A stretch of DNA of 64,000 nt. It comes from Planomonospora sp. ID82291 (GTDB lineage Bacteria > Actinomycetota > Actinomycetes > Streptosporangiales > Streptosporangiaceae). A program made the position numbers and the translations under genes. This document shows, piece after piece, positions 32,662-40,475 of the stretch (positions are counted from its first letter, which is position 1; each line of letters starts with the position of its first letter). The stretch lies in the NCBI RefSeq assembly GCF_015711645.1, contig NZ_JABTEX010000001.1, positions 682,001 to 746,000 of the forward strand. Reading direction: 5' to 3'. Under the pieces are notes generated by a model that had not been told where the DNA came from, did not search any database, and worked only from the letters and a program-made list of their open reading frames with translations.

Positions 32662-34487
32662 ACCAGGCAGACACCCCCAGGCCGTACGGCAGGCACGCCG
32701 GAACCGGACCGGGCTCCGGCGTCTCCGGCGCCGATCCCCTCGGTCTCGGGATCCCCGCGCAGACCTCCCTGGAGCTCGTCATCGGACGCCACGGCCCGGT
32801 GGCGCCGGCTCAGGCCGCCCGAATCGGCCTGGCCGTGCTGGACCAGCTCATGAGCGTGCACCGGCACGGGATGGCCCACGGCGACGTACGGCCGGGCTCG
32901 GTCCTGATGGGGCCGCAGGATCGGGTGGTCCTGGCCGGGCCGTCCCTCCGCTCCCCGGTCTTCACCGCTCCCGAAGGCGTCACCGGCCCCGTCGCGGACC
33001 TGTGGTCCCTGGGCGCGACCCTGTTCACCGCCGTCGAAGGCAGGCCGCCGGCTCCCGGCGCCTCGCTGCAGAACGCCGGCCCGCTCGCTCCGATCCTGGT
33101 CGGCCTCCTCGCGGGCGACCCCGCCCTCCGCCCCGACCCGGGCGTGCTCCGCGACGGCCTGCTGGCGGTCTCCCAGGATCGCCCCCCGTCGTTTCCCGCC
33201 CTCCCCGCCCCGCCGTCGCCCTCCGGCCCGCCGTCGCCCTCCGTTCCGGGCAGCGCGTCCCCGCTCCCGCCGTCGGACTCCGAGCCGGGCCGCGCGCTCC
33301 CCGGCCCACCGACTCCGGTGCCGCAGTCGCCCCGGGCCGCCGCCCCGCTTCAGGCCCCGCCGTTCACCTCCCAGGACCCGGGCACGGCACCGCCGTTCCC
33401 GCCCGGAGCGGCCGGGGCCGCGCAGCCGTTCACCTCCCAGGACCCGGGCACGGCACCGCCGTTCCCGCCCGGAGCGGCCGGGGCCGCGCAGCCCGGCTCA
33501 CCCGAGCCGACCGTGCCGTTCCGGGTTCAGCCCTCGATCGCCACGGCACCCGGTGCCTCACCTCCCCCCTCCGGCCCGACCGCTTCCGGCCCGACGGCTT
33601 CCGGCCGGACTGCGCCGTCCGCTCCGATGGCGCCGCCCGCCCTGCCGCCCGCCCTGCCGTCCGCGATCCCCTCCGCCCCCGCGGACACCGCCGCCCCGGC
33701 GGGTCCCGTCCCCCCCGCCCCTGCGGATTCCGCGCCGCCCGGCCCACCGGACGGCGCGCCTCCGGCCCGCCGGGACCTCTCCTCCACCGAGGACTCCGGT
33801 CCCGCCCCCGCCGTACCCTCCACCGCGGGCCGGCCGGGCGGCGTCCTCGTGCCCCGCTCGATCGTGGCGCTGACCGGCGTGCTGATGGCGGGCATGGCGG
33901 TCACCATCGGGATCCTGCTCGTCCCGGTGCTGAGCGGCTCCGCCGAGGACGAGAGCACGGACCCCGGCGCCAGGGGCCGCTTCACCGCCGCCCCGAGGGC
34001 CTGCGGCCTGCTCACCGACGCGCAGGCCGGGGAACTGGTCCCCGGCTTCCGGAGCTCGGAGGTCGAGCCCGCCGAGTGCAACTGGCTCAACAGCGCCGAC
34101 TGGCGCAAGCCCGGCACGGAGAAGTTCGACCTGCGGGTGCGCCTGGTCGCCCAGAAGCAGGACGGTTCGGAGGTACGGCGGGCGCAGGAGTACCTCGCGG
34201 GCAGAAAGCAGGACACCCGCGACCAGAGCGAGCGCGCCACCCCCGCCCCCCTCCCGCCCCAGGACCTCAAGGGCCTCGGGGAGGAGGCCTTCATCACCGG
34301 CGGCTACGGGCCGAGCAAGCTCTACGGCGGCTCCTACAAGGTGACCGTGGTCTTCCGCGTCAGCAACCTCGTCGCCGAGGTCGAGTACGAGCGGGGCGGC
34401 GTCAAGGAGGACGCCGACGGCCGGGTCGCGGAGAACGGTGCGAAGGTGGCCCGCTGGATCGCCGAGGCGCTCAGGGCCCGCGGCTGA
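32658..34487 (+). CDS. Truncated kinase-like membrane protein with DUF3558-like ectodomain
   Basis: A 609-residue protein coupled to the gene before it by an ATGA overlap. Its N-terminus corresponds only to the C-lobe of a protein kinase: SVHRHGMAHGDVRPGSVLM aligns with the catalytic loop (HGD in place of HRD), the DFG segment is replaced by VVLAGPSL, and FTAPEGVTGPVADLWSLGATLFTAVEG matches the APE and following helices. The whole ATP-binding N-lobe is missing. A long Pro-rich linker contains a 66-bp in-frame duplication (PFTSQDPGTAPPFPPG, twice). One transmembrane helix (ALTGVLMAGMAVTIGILLV) leads to an extracellular DUF3558-like domain with ACGLLTDAQAGEL and ECNWLN. It cannot be an active kinase. 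Confidence 0.85.
   Translation: MNQADTPRPYGRHAGTGPGSGVSGADPLGLGIPAQTSLELVIGRHGPVAPAQAARIGLAVLDQLMSVHRHGMAHGDVRPGSVLMGPQDRVVLAGPSLRSPVFTAPEGVTGPVADLWSLGATLFTAVEGRPPAPGASLQNAGPLAPILVGLLAGDPALRPDPGVLRDGLLAVSQDRPPSFPALPAPPSPSGPPSPSVPGSASPLPPSDSEPGRALPGPPTPVPQSPRAAAPLQAPPFTSQDPGTAPPFPPGAAGAAQPFTSQDPGTAPPFPPGAAGAAQPGSPEPTVPFRVQPSIATAPGASPPPSGPTASGPTASGRTAPSAPMAPPALPPALPSAIPSAPADTAAPAGPVPPAPADSAPPGPPDGAPPARRDLSSTEDSGPAPAVPSTAGRPGGVLVPRSIVALTGVLMAGMAVTIGILLVPVLSGSAEDESTDPGARGRFTAAPRACGLLTDAQAGELVPGFRSSEVEPAECNWLNSADWRKPGTEKFDLRVRLVAQKQDGSEVRRAQEYLAGRKQDTRDQSERATPAPLPPQDLKGLGEEAFITGGYGPSKLYGGSYKVTVVFRVSNLVAEVEYERGGVKEDADGRVAENGAKVARWIAEALRARG
33361..33492. repeat. 66-bp in-frame tandem duplication
   Basis: Two consecutive, apparently identical 66-base copies encode PFTSQDPGTAPPFPPGAAGA-type linker sequence in the truncated kinase-like gene. 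The identity of the copies shows the duplication is recent. Confidence 0.9.
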
Positions 34488-34729
34488 CCCGGCGAGGACG
34501 GCTCCGTGCTCCCTCGGGGGAGGAGCCCTTCGGGCCGGAAGGGCGGCCCAGGCGGGCACAGGGCATCCGCCCTCTTCATGAGACGCCGCCGCCCCAGCAT
34601 CTCCACGGCGACTCGCACGAAAATCGCGATACATCTCAAATGGAACCGGGGCGGGATCCCGTCCGTTGGACGGGCGACGCAGAATGTCACCAGGCGGGGC
34701 GTGCGCTCCGCGTTCGGAGGATGTTGAGG
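34488..34729. other. Non-coding gap with hairpins after the kinase-like pair
   Basis: No gene is supported in this 242-base gap. Just after the stop codon a GGCTCC/GGAGCC hairpin (34500-34527) and a CCCTTC/GAAGGG hairpin (34526-34543) overlap and may end transcription. The AT-richer part around 34615-34660 probably holds the promoter of the small membrane protein gene. Confidence 0.45.
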
Positions 34730-34921
34730 ATGTCGCCCATCCAGAAGTACGCGATCGGCGCCGGAGCAGCCGTGCTGCTCTCATGGATCTTCCTGCCGGG
34801 TTGGCTGGCCCTGCTGGTCGTCCTCGGCGTCGTCGCCGCCCCGGTCGTCGGCTACATGATGCTCGACCCCTCCCAGCGGGAGCGGCTCAAGCGCGCCCGC
34901 AGGCGGGGCATCGGCCGCTGA
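34730..34921 (+). CDS. Small membrane protein, 63 residues
   Basis: A short protein with one or two hydrophobic segments (YAIGAGAAVLLSWIFLPGWLALLVVLGVVAAPVVG, written here as the span of residues 6-41) and a strongly basic tail (RERLKRARRRGIGR). GGAGG lies nine bases before ATG 34730; ATG 34721 is too close to that site. The topology suggests a membrane-anchored small protein with a cytoplasmic basic tail. I do not recognise a family. A strong hairpin follows. Confidence 0.7.
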   Translation: MSPIQKYAIGAGAAVLLSWIFLPGWLALLVVLGVVAAPVVGYMMLDPSQRERLKRARRRGIGR

Positions 34922-34924
34922 CCC

Positions 34925-34958
34925 GGCGCGGAGACCCGCTCCGGCGGGTCTCCGCGCC
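34925..34958. terminator. 15-bp perfect hairpin between convergent genes
   Basis: GGCGCGGAGACCCGC (34925-34939) pairs perfectly with GCGGGTCTCCGCGCC (34944-34958) over a 4-base loop, three bases after the small-protein stop. It lies between convergent genes and could end transcription from both sides; no T-run follows. Confidence 0.8.
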
Positions 34959-35027
34959 ACGGTGCCGCTCACGGAGTGGAGTGCCGTCTCGCGGGGGTCC
35001 CCGGGCGGGCCCCCTCCCGGCGCGGGG

Positions 35028-35348
35028 TCAGGCCACGGCCGCGGTGGCGGTCTCCGCCTCCACGCGCCGGGTCACCTTGCGCTCGAAGACGAACGAGAGC
35101 AGCGGCACGGTGCCCGCGAGCATCACGCCCAGGATGTACTGCCACGACCAGCGGGCCTTCATGCCCAGGTTCATCGCGGCCACCAGGTACAGCATGTAGA
35201 GGAAGCCGTGGATCGGGGAGACGAGCTTCGACGGGCCCTCGACGCCGAAGCCGTACCTGAGCACGATGCACCCGGTCAGGACGAGCAGCATCACGCCGAC
35301 GACGTACGCCAGGACTCGGAAGGGCTTGAGGGCGGATTCCACGGTCAT
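35028..35348 (-). CDS. DUF3817 membrane protein
   Basis: A 106-residue protein with three hydrophobic segments. FRVLAYVVGVMLLVLTG, the loop SPIHGFLYMLYLVAAMNLGMKARW and the final segment before SFVFERKVTRRV match DUF3817 (YdzA-like) proteins, where the HG in the loop is strongly conserved. Function is unknown; these genes often lie near respiratory or SURF1 genes, as here. ATG 35348. Confidence 0.87.
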   Translation of the reverse strand: MTVESALKPFRVLAYVVGVMLLVLTGCIVLRYGFGVEGPSKLVSPIHGFLYMLYLVAAMNLGMKARWSWQYILGVMLAGTVPLLSFVFERKVTRRVEAETATAAVA

Positions 35349-35413
35349 CTACCTCGGGTCGGGGATCGGGGACGTTCAACGATATGCGGGAGCGGGCGGA
35401 GACGTGCGCGGGG

Positions 35414-36262
35414 TCAGACGGCGGCCGGCCGGGACTCCGGCTCGGCCCCGGAGCCCGCACCGGCGGCGGGCTCGCGTCCGGGATCCGGCTCCGCGCCGGG
35501 ATCCGGACCGGTTCCGGGCTCCGCACCGGTTCCGGGCTCCGGCGCGGCCCGCCCGCCCCGGAGGGCGTCGCGCACGAAGTGCCACCACATGAAGACGGCG
35601 AACAGGCCGAAGATCCACCATTGGGCGGCGTAGGCGAGGTTGCGCCAGGTGAGCACGCCCTCCTGGGTCGGCGCGGGGGCGTGGACCGGCCGGACGGCGG
35701 CGGGCGGGGCCGGGGACTGGGCGGTGGCGATCACGAAGCCGTCGCGCAGCCGCACGCCCCGCCACAGGTTGACCAGCTCCGCCGACGACACCGTCAGCAC
35801 CTGCCCCCGCGGCAGCTGCCGGGTCCTGCGCTGCACGCTGTCGGTCGGCTCCGACCCCTGCAACCGCCCGGTCACGGTCACCTTCCCCTGCGGCACGGCC
35901 GCCGCCGGGTCTCCGGCGGCGGGCACCCAGCCGCGCACGACGGGGATCGCCGTTCCGTCGCCCAGGTCGAGCGGGGTCAGGATCCACAGGCCCTCGTCCC
36001 GCTGCGCCACCAGGAGCTGCCGGGAGGCGTCGTAGGCCCCCTCCGCCGTCACCCGGCGGCCGATCGCGTCGGCGGACAGGTGGCGGCCGGCCGCGGTGAG
36101 CGTGCCCACCGCCACCGGCGCGGGGTCCCGCGTGGACTGGGGCCTGCCGGAGTCCTCGAAGACTCCGAGCTGCCAGCGGCCGAGCAGCCCGCACACGACG
36201 AGCGCCCCGACCGCGAGGAGGTGGAGCACCACCACGCGCGGAGAGAACAGGATCCGGAGCAT
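35414..36262 (-). CDS. SURF1-family protein
   Basis: A 282-residue protein with the SURF1 arrangement: an N-terminal transmembrane helix (VVVLHLLAVGALVVCGLLGRWQLGVFE), a large extracytoplasmic beta domain (RRVTAEGAYDASRQLLVAQRDEGLWILTPLDLGDGTAIPVVRGWVPA) and a C-terminal transmembrane helix (NLAYAAQWWIFGLFAVFMWWHFVRD). SURF1 helps insert heme into cytochrome c oxidase. The last 40 residues are a Pro/Gly/Glu repeat tail (PGTGAEPGTGPDPGAEP). It is on the same strand as the DUF3817 gene. Confidence 0.92.
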   Translation of the reverse strand: MLRILFSPRVVVLHLLAVGALVVCGLLGRWQLGVFEDSGRPQSTRDPAPVAVGTLTAAGRHLSADAIGRRVTAEGAYDASRQLLVAQRDEGLWILTPLDLGDGTAIPVVRGWVPAAGDPAAAVPQGKVTVTGRLQGSEPTDSVQRRTRQLPRGQVLTVSSAELVNLWRGVRLRDGFVIATAQSPAPPAAVRPVHAPAPTQEGVLTWRNLAYAAQWWIFGLFAVFMWWHFVRDALRGGRAAPEPGTGAEPGTGPDPGAEPDPGREPAAGAGSGAEPESRPAAV

Positions 36263-36409
36263 GGCACCACGCTATCCGCCCGCACCCGCGGTCCCGCCCC
36301 CAGGACCGCGCCACCCCCGCACCGGTCCGCCGTCCGCCCGGCCGGCCGGAACCCGGGAACCGGCCGGACACCGGGGAGGAGCGACGATGGGCGGACCGGA
36401 GAACACAGG

Positions 36410-36437
36410 TTGAAAAGTCGCGATGTGTCGCTAAAGT
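36410..36437 (+). promoter_or_regulatory. Sigma-70-like promoter for a leaderless small gene
   Basis: TTGAAA (36410-36415) and TAAAGT (36432-36437) are separated by 16 bases. The expected transcription start, six or seven bases after the -10 box, coincides with the ATG at 36444, so the mRNA would have no leader. No ribosome binding site is present. Confidence 0.65.
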
Positions 36438-36443
36438 CGACCC

Positions 36444-36614
36444 ATGTCTGACCATCAGATCGACCCGGCAGGGAACACCCAGCAGTTCCGAGCGTTCGCC
36501 CAGCGGAAGGACCCGGAGGCCGCCCCGCAGCAGCGGTCGCCGATCGTCCCCATCGCGGTGGGCGTGGTGGTGGTGCTGGTCATCGCCGCCATCGCCGCCT
36601 ACCTGATCCTCTAG
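36444..36614 (+). CDS. Small C-tail-anchored membrane protein, 56 residues
   Basis: The peptide starts MSDHQIDPAGNTQQFRAF, has a polar, Gln-rich N-terminal half and ends in one hydrophobic helix (VPIAVGVVVVLVIAAIAAYL) right at the C-terminus. This is the layout of a tail-anchored or single-pass small protein. The ATG sits where the promoter at 36410 would start the transcript, so translation is probably leaderless. An imperfect hairpin (CCGCCCT 36615-36621 with AGGGCGG 36637-36643) follows the stop. The family is unknown to me. Confidence 0.75.
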   Translation: MSDHQIDPAGNTQQFRAFAQRKDPEAAPQQRSPIVPIAVGVVVVLVIAAIAAYLIL

Positions 36615-36643
36615 CCGCCCTCGCCGGCCGCACGGCAGGGCGG
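36615..36643 (+). terminator. Hairpin after the small tail-anchored protein gene
   Basis: CCGCCCT and AGGGCGG pair, with an inner CCG/CGG pair, directly after the TAG stop. There is no T-run, so this is a probable but not certain terminator. Confidence 0.5.
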
Positions 36644-36732
36644 CGACCGCCCCGCCGTACGACCCGGCACACGTCCGCCCGCGCCGACGGCCTCGCCCTC
36701 GGCGCTTTTCGCGTGCCCGGTCGCCCCGCCAT

Positions 36733-36746
36733 ACCGACCAGTCGGT
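36733..36746. promoter_or_regulatory. TetR-type palindrome ACCGACCAGTCGGT
   Basis: A perfect 14-base palindrome lies about 95 bases upstream of the monooxygenase gene. It differs from the operator-like palindrome at 52704 only by one symmetrical base pair change, so the same or a related TetR protein might bind both. Confidence 0.6.
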
Positions 36747-36798
36747 TTCCGACGGTCCGGCGGCGGCCGGGATGGACGACGCACGGGCCGCCCATTAC

Positions 36799-36817
36799 AT
36801 TGGACAGGTAGTCCAAT
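36799..36817. promoter_or_regulatory. Operator-like palindrome ATTGGAC-N5-GTCCAAT
   Basis: Perfect 7-base arms with a 5-base spacer end three bases before the GGAG ribosome binding site of the monooxygenase gene at 36829. The position would block transcription or early elongation. The layout is typical of TetR-family operators; no regulator gene is adjacent. Confidence 0.7.
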
Positions 36818-36828
36818 AAGGAGATGGG

Positions 36829-38286
36829 ATGAGAACCTCCCCCGGGATGACCATCATCGGCTCGGGCTTCGCCGGGCTGTGCATGGCGATCAAGCTGAAG
36901 GAGGCCGGCTACCACGACTTCGTGATCCTGGAGAAGGCCGCCGAGCTCGGCGGCACCTGGCGGGACAACACCTACCCCGGCTGCGCCTGCGACGTCCCCT
37001 CGCACATGTACTCCTTCTCCTTCGAGCTCAACCCCGGCTGGTCGCGGATGTTCTCCCCGCAGGAGGAGATCCGGGACTACCTGCGCGCCTGCGCGGAGAA
37101 GTACGGCCTCGGCCCGCACCTACGGTTCGGCACGGAGGTCGTCTCGCTGGAGTACGACGACGCGGCCCGCGCCTGGCGGGTCGGCACCGCCGACGGGGAG
37201 GCGTTCACCACCAACGCGGTGGTCTCGGGCGCCGGCGCGCTGCACCTCCCGTCGTTCCCGGAGATCGCGGGTCGCGAGCGCTTCCGCGGACCGGCCTTCC
37301 ACTCGGCCGGGTGGGACCACTCGGTGGACCTGACCGGCAAGCGGGTCGCGGTGATCGGCACCGGCGCCTCCGCGGTCCAGTTCGTCCCCGAGATCGCCCG
37401 GCGGGCCGCGCACCTGACCGTCTACCAGCGCACCGCCCCCTGGATCCAGCCCAAACCCGACTTCGCCTTCCCGGAGCGGGCCAGGCGGCTGCTGGCCCTG
37501 CCCGGCGCCGCCCGGACGCTGCGCAACGCGATCTACTGGACCCTGGAGACCCGCGCGCTCGGCTTCACCGTCGATCCGCGCCTGATGAAGGCGCACGAGG
37601 CGCTGGCCCTGCGCCACCTGGAGCGGCAGGTCCCCGACCCGGGGCTGCGGGCCAGGCTGACCCCGGACTACACCATCGGCTGCAAGCGCATCCTGCTGTC
37701 CGACGACTACTACCCCGCGCTCACCCGGGAGAACGTCGAGGTCGTGACCGACGCGATCACCGAGATCCGGGAGGGCTCGATCGTCGACGCCGCCGGCAGG
37801 GAGACCGCGGCCGACGTGATCGTCTACGGCACCGGCTTCAAGGTCGTGGACGCGCTGAACGACCAGCGGATCACCGGCCGGAACGGCCGGAAGATCCAGG
37901 ACGCCTGGCAGGACGGCGTCGAGGCCTACCACGGCGTCACCGTCGCGGGCTTCCCGAACCTGTTCTTCCTCCTCGGGCCGAACACCGGCCTGGGCCACAA
38001 CTCGGTCGTGTTCATGATCGAGTCCCAGGTCCGGTACGTGATCGGATGCCTGCGGCTGCTCTCCCGCACCGGGGCCAGGGCGCTGGACGTCCGCCCCGAG
38101 GCCCAGCGCGCCTTCAACGACCGCCTCCAGCGGCGCCTTTCCGCCCTGGTCTGGAACGAGGGCGGCTGCCGGAGCTGGTACCTCGACTCCCGCGGCGTCA
38201 ACCGCACCGTCTGGCCGGGTTTCACCTTCGAGTACTGGGCCCGGACCCGGAAGGTCGACCCCGGCGCCTACCGGCTCATCCGCTGA
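36829..38286 (+). CDS. Flavin-containing monooxygenase, Baeyer-Villiger type
   Basis: A 485-residue FAD/NADPH monooxygenase. The FAD Rossmann motif is IIGSGFAGLCMAIKLKEAG near the N-terminus, followed by GGTWRDNTYPGCACDVPSHMYSFSF. The Baeyer-Villiger fingerprint FRGPAFHSAGWD (F-x-G-x3-H-x3-W-D) is at about residues 152-163, just before the NADPH-binding Rossmann motif VIGTGASAVQFVPEI. LLGPNTGLGHNS near the C-terminus is also typical. Such enzymes insert oxygen next to a ketone or oxidise a heteroatom; the substrate is unknown. GGAG precedes ATG 36829, and two palindromes upstream suggest induction through a TetR regulator. Confidence 0.92.
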   Translation: MRTSPGMTIIGSGFAGLCMAIKLKEAGYHDFVILEKAAELGGTWRDNTYPGCACDVPSHMYSFSFELNPGWSRMFSPQEEIRDYLRACAEKYGLGPHLRFGTEVVSLEYDDAARAWRVGTADGEAFTTNAVVSGAGALHLPSFPEIAGRERFRGPAFHSAGWDHSVDLTGKRVAVIGTGASAVQFVPEIARRAAHLTVYQRTAPWIQPKPDFAFPERARRLLALPGAARTLRNAIYWTLETRALGFTVDPRLMKAHEALALRHLERQVPDPGLRARLTPDYTIGCKRILLSDDYYPALTRENVEVVTDAITEIREGSIVDAAGRETAADVIVYGTGFKVVDALNDQRITGRNGRKIQDAWQDGVEAYHGVTVAGFPNLFFLLGPNTGLGHNSVVFMIESQVRYVIGCLRLLSRTGARALDVRPEAQRAFNDRLQRRLSALVWNEGGCRSWYLDSRGVNRTVWPGFTFEYWARTRKVDPGAYRLIR

Positions 38287-38299
38287 CCGCCGCCGCCCG

Positions 38300-38505
38300 G
38301 CCCCCGGCCCACCGGCGGGCCGGGCGGCGGGTGGGCCGGGAGCCGGGCGGCGGGTGGGCCGGGCGGCGGGTGGGCCGGGAGCCGGGCGGCGGAAGCCGGG
38401 CGGCGGCGGTCAGCGACGGCCCGGAGAGACGACCGGCGCGATCAGCCACGGCCCGGCGGGACGACCGGAATGGTCACCTGCGGCCCGGCGAGACGACCAG
38501 GGCGC
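38300..38505. repeat. GC-rich tandem repeats reaching into the end of ggt
   Basis: The gap holds GGGCCGGGCGGCGGGT units (about 38315-38400) and then three imperfect 32-bp repeats of the CGGCCCGG(A/C)G(A/G)GACGACC type (near 38416, 38448 and 38480). The last copy includes the final codons and stop of the gamma-glutamyltransferase gene, so the expansion probably began from that gene end. Confidence 0.75.
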
Positions 38506-40348
38506 TGCCGCCGCCCCGGCGGGACGGCTCGGCGACCGCCTGCAGCCGTCCGCGGCCGAGGAACTCCACGGCGGTGGCCGCGCCGATCTCCGGATTGAGG
38601 ACCAGGCTGTGGCCGAGCCCGGTCAGCTCGGCACCGTACCGGTCGATGAACCCCTGCTCCGCCTGGGTCTGGGCGGTGTTGCGCTGGGTCGCCCGGGGCG
38701 CGGCCAGCGCCTCGGGCAGGGACATGCCGAGCTCCCAGCGGCCGACGAGGATCTGCAGCACGGTCGTGATGATCGTGGACCCGCCGGGCGAGCCCAGGGC
38801 CAGCAGCGGCTCGCCGTCGGCCAGGACGATCGTCGGAGCCATGGACGAGCGGGGCCGCTTGCCGGGGCCGGGCAGGTTCGGGTCGCCCGGGGCCGGGCCG
38901 AAGGTGAAGTCGGTCAGCTCGTTGTTGAGCAGGAAGCCCCGGCCGGGGACGACGATGCCGTTGCCGCCGGTCGACTCGATGGTGATGTTGTAGGCGACCA
39001 CGTTCCCCCACCGGTCCGCCACCACCAGGTGGGTGGTCTCCGGCCCCTCCGGGGCGGCCGTGCCGGTCCCTGGCGACGCGGAGGGGACCGGGGAGTCCGC
39101 CGGGCACGGCCCGTAGGTCCCGTCGGGCTCACCGGCCGGGGCCGGGTGCGCCATCGCCCGCCCGGTGACCAGGCAGGCGCGCTCCTTGGCGAACCCGTCG
39201 GAGAGCAGCTCCGCCAGCGGCACGCCGGGGACGTCCCCGACGTACCTCCCCCGGTCGGCGAAGGCCAGCCGGGACGCCTCCAGGTACTCGTGCGGCCCGA
39301 CCTCCGGCAGCGCCTCCAGGATGTTCAGCGCCTCGCCGACGGTGGAGCCGCCCGAGGACGGAGGCGCCATGCCGTACACGTCCATGCCCTTGTAGGCGAC
39401 CTTCGTCGGCGGCCGCTCCAGCGCGCGGTAGGCCCGCAGGTCCGGCAGCTCCATCAGGCCCGGCCGGACGGTGCGGGCGGAGCCGGGCGTGACCGGCGGG
39501 CGCTTCACGGTCGCCACGACCTCCTCGCCGAGCCGCCCGCCGTACAGCCAGCCGGGGCCCTTCCTGCCGAGCGTGCGGTAGGTCTCGGCCAGCTCGGGGT
39601 TGCGGAACGTGGAGCCGACCTCCGGCGGCGCGCCGCCGGGCAGGAAGAGCTTCGCGGTGGAGGCGATGTCCGCGAACCGGGCCGCGTTGGCGGCGGTCTG
39701 GTCGTGGAACGTCCGGTCGACGGTGAAGCCCCGCTCGGCCACCTCGATCGCGGGCCGCAGCGCCTCGCGGAGCGAGAGGGTGCCGAACCGGCGCAGCGCC
39801 AGCTCCCACTGGGCGACGCTGCCGGGCACCCCGGCCGAGAGCCCGCTGGTGACGGCCTCCTCGAACGGGATCCCCTCCAGCGAGGTCGCCGTCATCGCCT
39901 TCGGGGCCGTCTCGCGGCCGTCGATCGTGTGGACCCTCCCGCGCCGCGCGTCGTAGTGGAGGAGGAACCCGCCTCCGGCCAGTCCGGCCGAGTAGGGCTC
40001 GGTCACCCCCAGCACGGCCGCCGCCGCGACCGCCGCGTCGACGGCGTTGCCGCCGCGCTTGAGGACCTTCAGCGCCGCCCGGCTCGCGTCCGGGTCGACG
40101 GTCGAGACCGCGCCGCCGTACCCTTCGGCGACGGGGGTCTTCCCGGTCAGGCCTCCGGCGGGCCCCCCGGCCGACGCCGGGGCCGGCGGGGCCTCCGATA
40201 CGGCCGGCCGCGCGGTCTGCGGGGCGGTCTGCGGGGCGGTCTGCGAAGTCGGTGGGGTCGGTGGGGTGGCCGCGGCCGGCCGGGTGAGCACGGCGGAGCC
40301 CGCCACCAGGATCACCGCGAGCGGTACGGCGGAGCGATGAGTGATCAT
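38474..40348 (-). CDS. ggt: Secreted gamma-glutamyltransferase
   Basis: A 624-residue proenzyme that moves or hydrolyses the gamma-glutamyl group of glutathione and similar compounds outside the membrane. A signal peptide (AVPLAVILVAGSAVLT) is followed by a Pro/Thr-rich spacer with SQTAPQTAPQTA repeats, then the large-subunit region (GGNAVDAAVAAAAVLGVTEPYSAGLAGGGFLLHY, DGRETAP). The autoprocessing Thr that becomes the nucleophile lies in GPETTHLVVADRWGNVVAYN; the small subunit contains SSMAPTIVLADGEPLLALGSPGGSTIITT. ATG 40348 has GGGAGGA five bases upstream, so the longer open frame is not used. The C-terminal codons are part of a repeat block. Confidence 0.93.
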   Translation of the reverse strand: MITHRSAVPLAVILVAGSAVLTRPAAATPPTPPTSQTAPQTAPQTARPAVSEAPPAPASAGGPAGGLTGKTPVAEGYGGAVSTVDPDASRAALKVLKRGGNAVDAAVAAAAVLGVTEPYSAGLAGGGFLLHYDARRGRVHTIDGRETAPKAMTATSLEGIPFEEAVTSGLSAGVPGSVAQWELALRRFGTLSLREALRPAIEVAERGFTVDRTFHDQTAANAARFADIASTAKLFLPGGAPPEVGSTFRNPELAETYRTLGRKGPGWLYGGRLGEEVVATVKRPPVTPGSARTVRPGLMELPDLRAYRALERPPTKVAYKGMDVYGMAPPSSGGSTVGEALNILEALPEVGPHEYLEASRLAFADRGRYVGDVPGVPLAELLSDGFAKERACLVTGRAMAHPAPAGEPDGTYGPCPADSPVPSASPGTGTAAPEGPETTHLVVADRWGNVVAYNITIESTGGNGIVVPGRGFLLNNELTDFTFGPAPGDPNLPGPGKRPRSSMAPTIVLADGEPLLALGSPGGSTIITTVLQILVGRWELGMSLPEALAAPRATQRNTAQTQAEQGFIDRYGAELTGLGHSLVLNPEIGAATAVEFLGRGRLQAVAEPSRRGGGSALVVSPGRR

Positions 40349-40475
40349 ATGTCCTCCCGCGCACAGCTTTACCCACCTTGACGGAGTTGTCAGCCTGACG
40401 TACCACCGCGGATGTAGCGGATCCCGAGCCTCCGGGCGGACGTGCAGGCCAGGCGGGCGGGCGTAGGGTGCTGGC

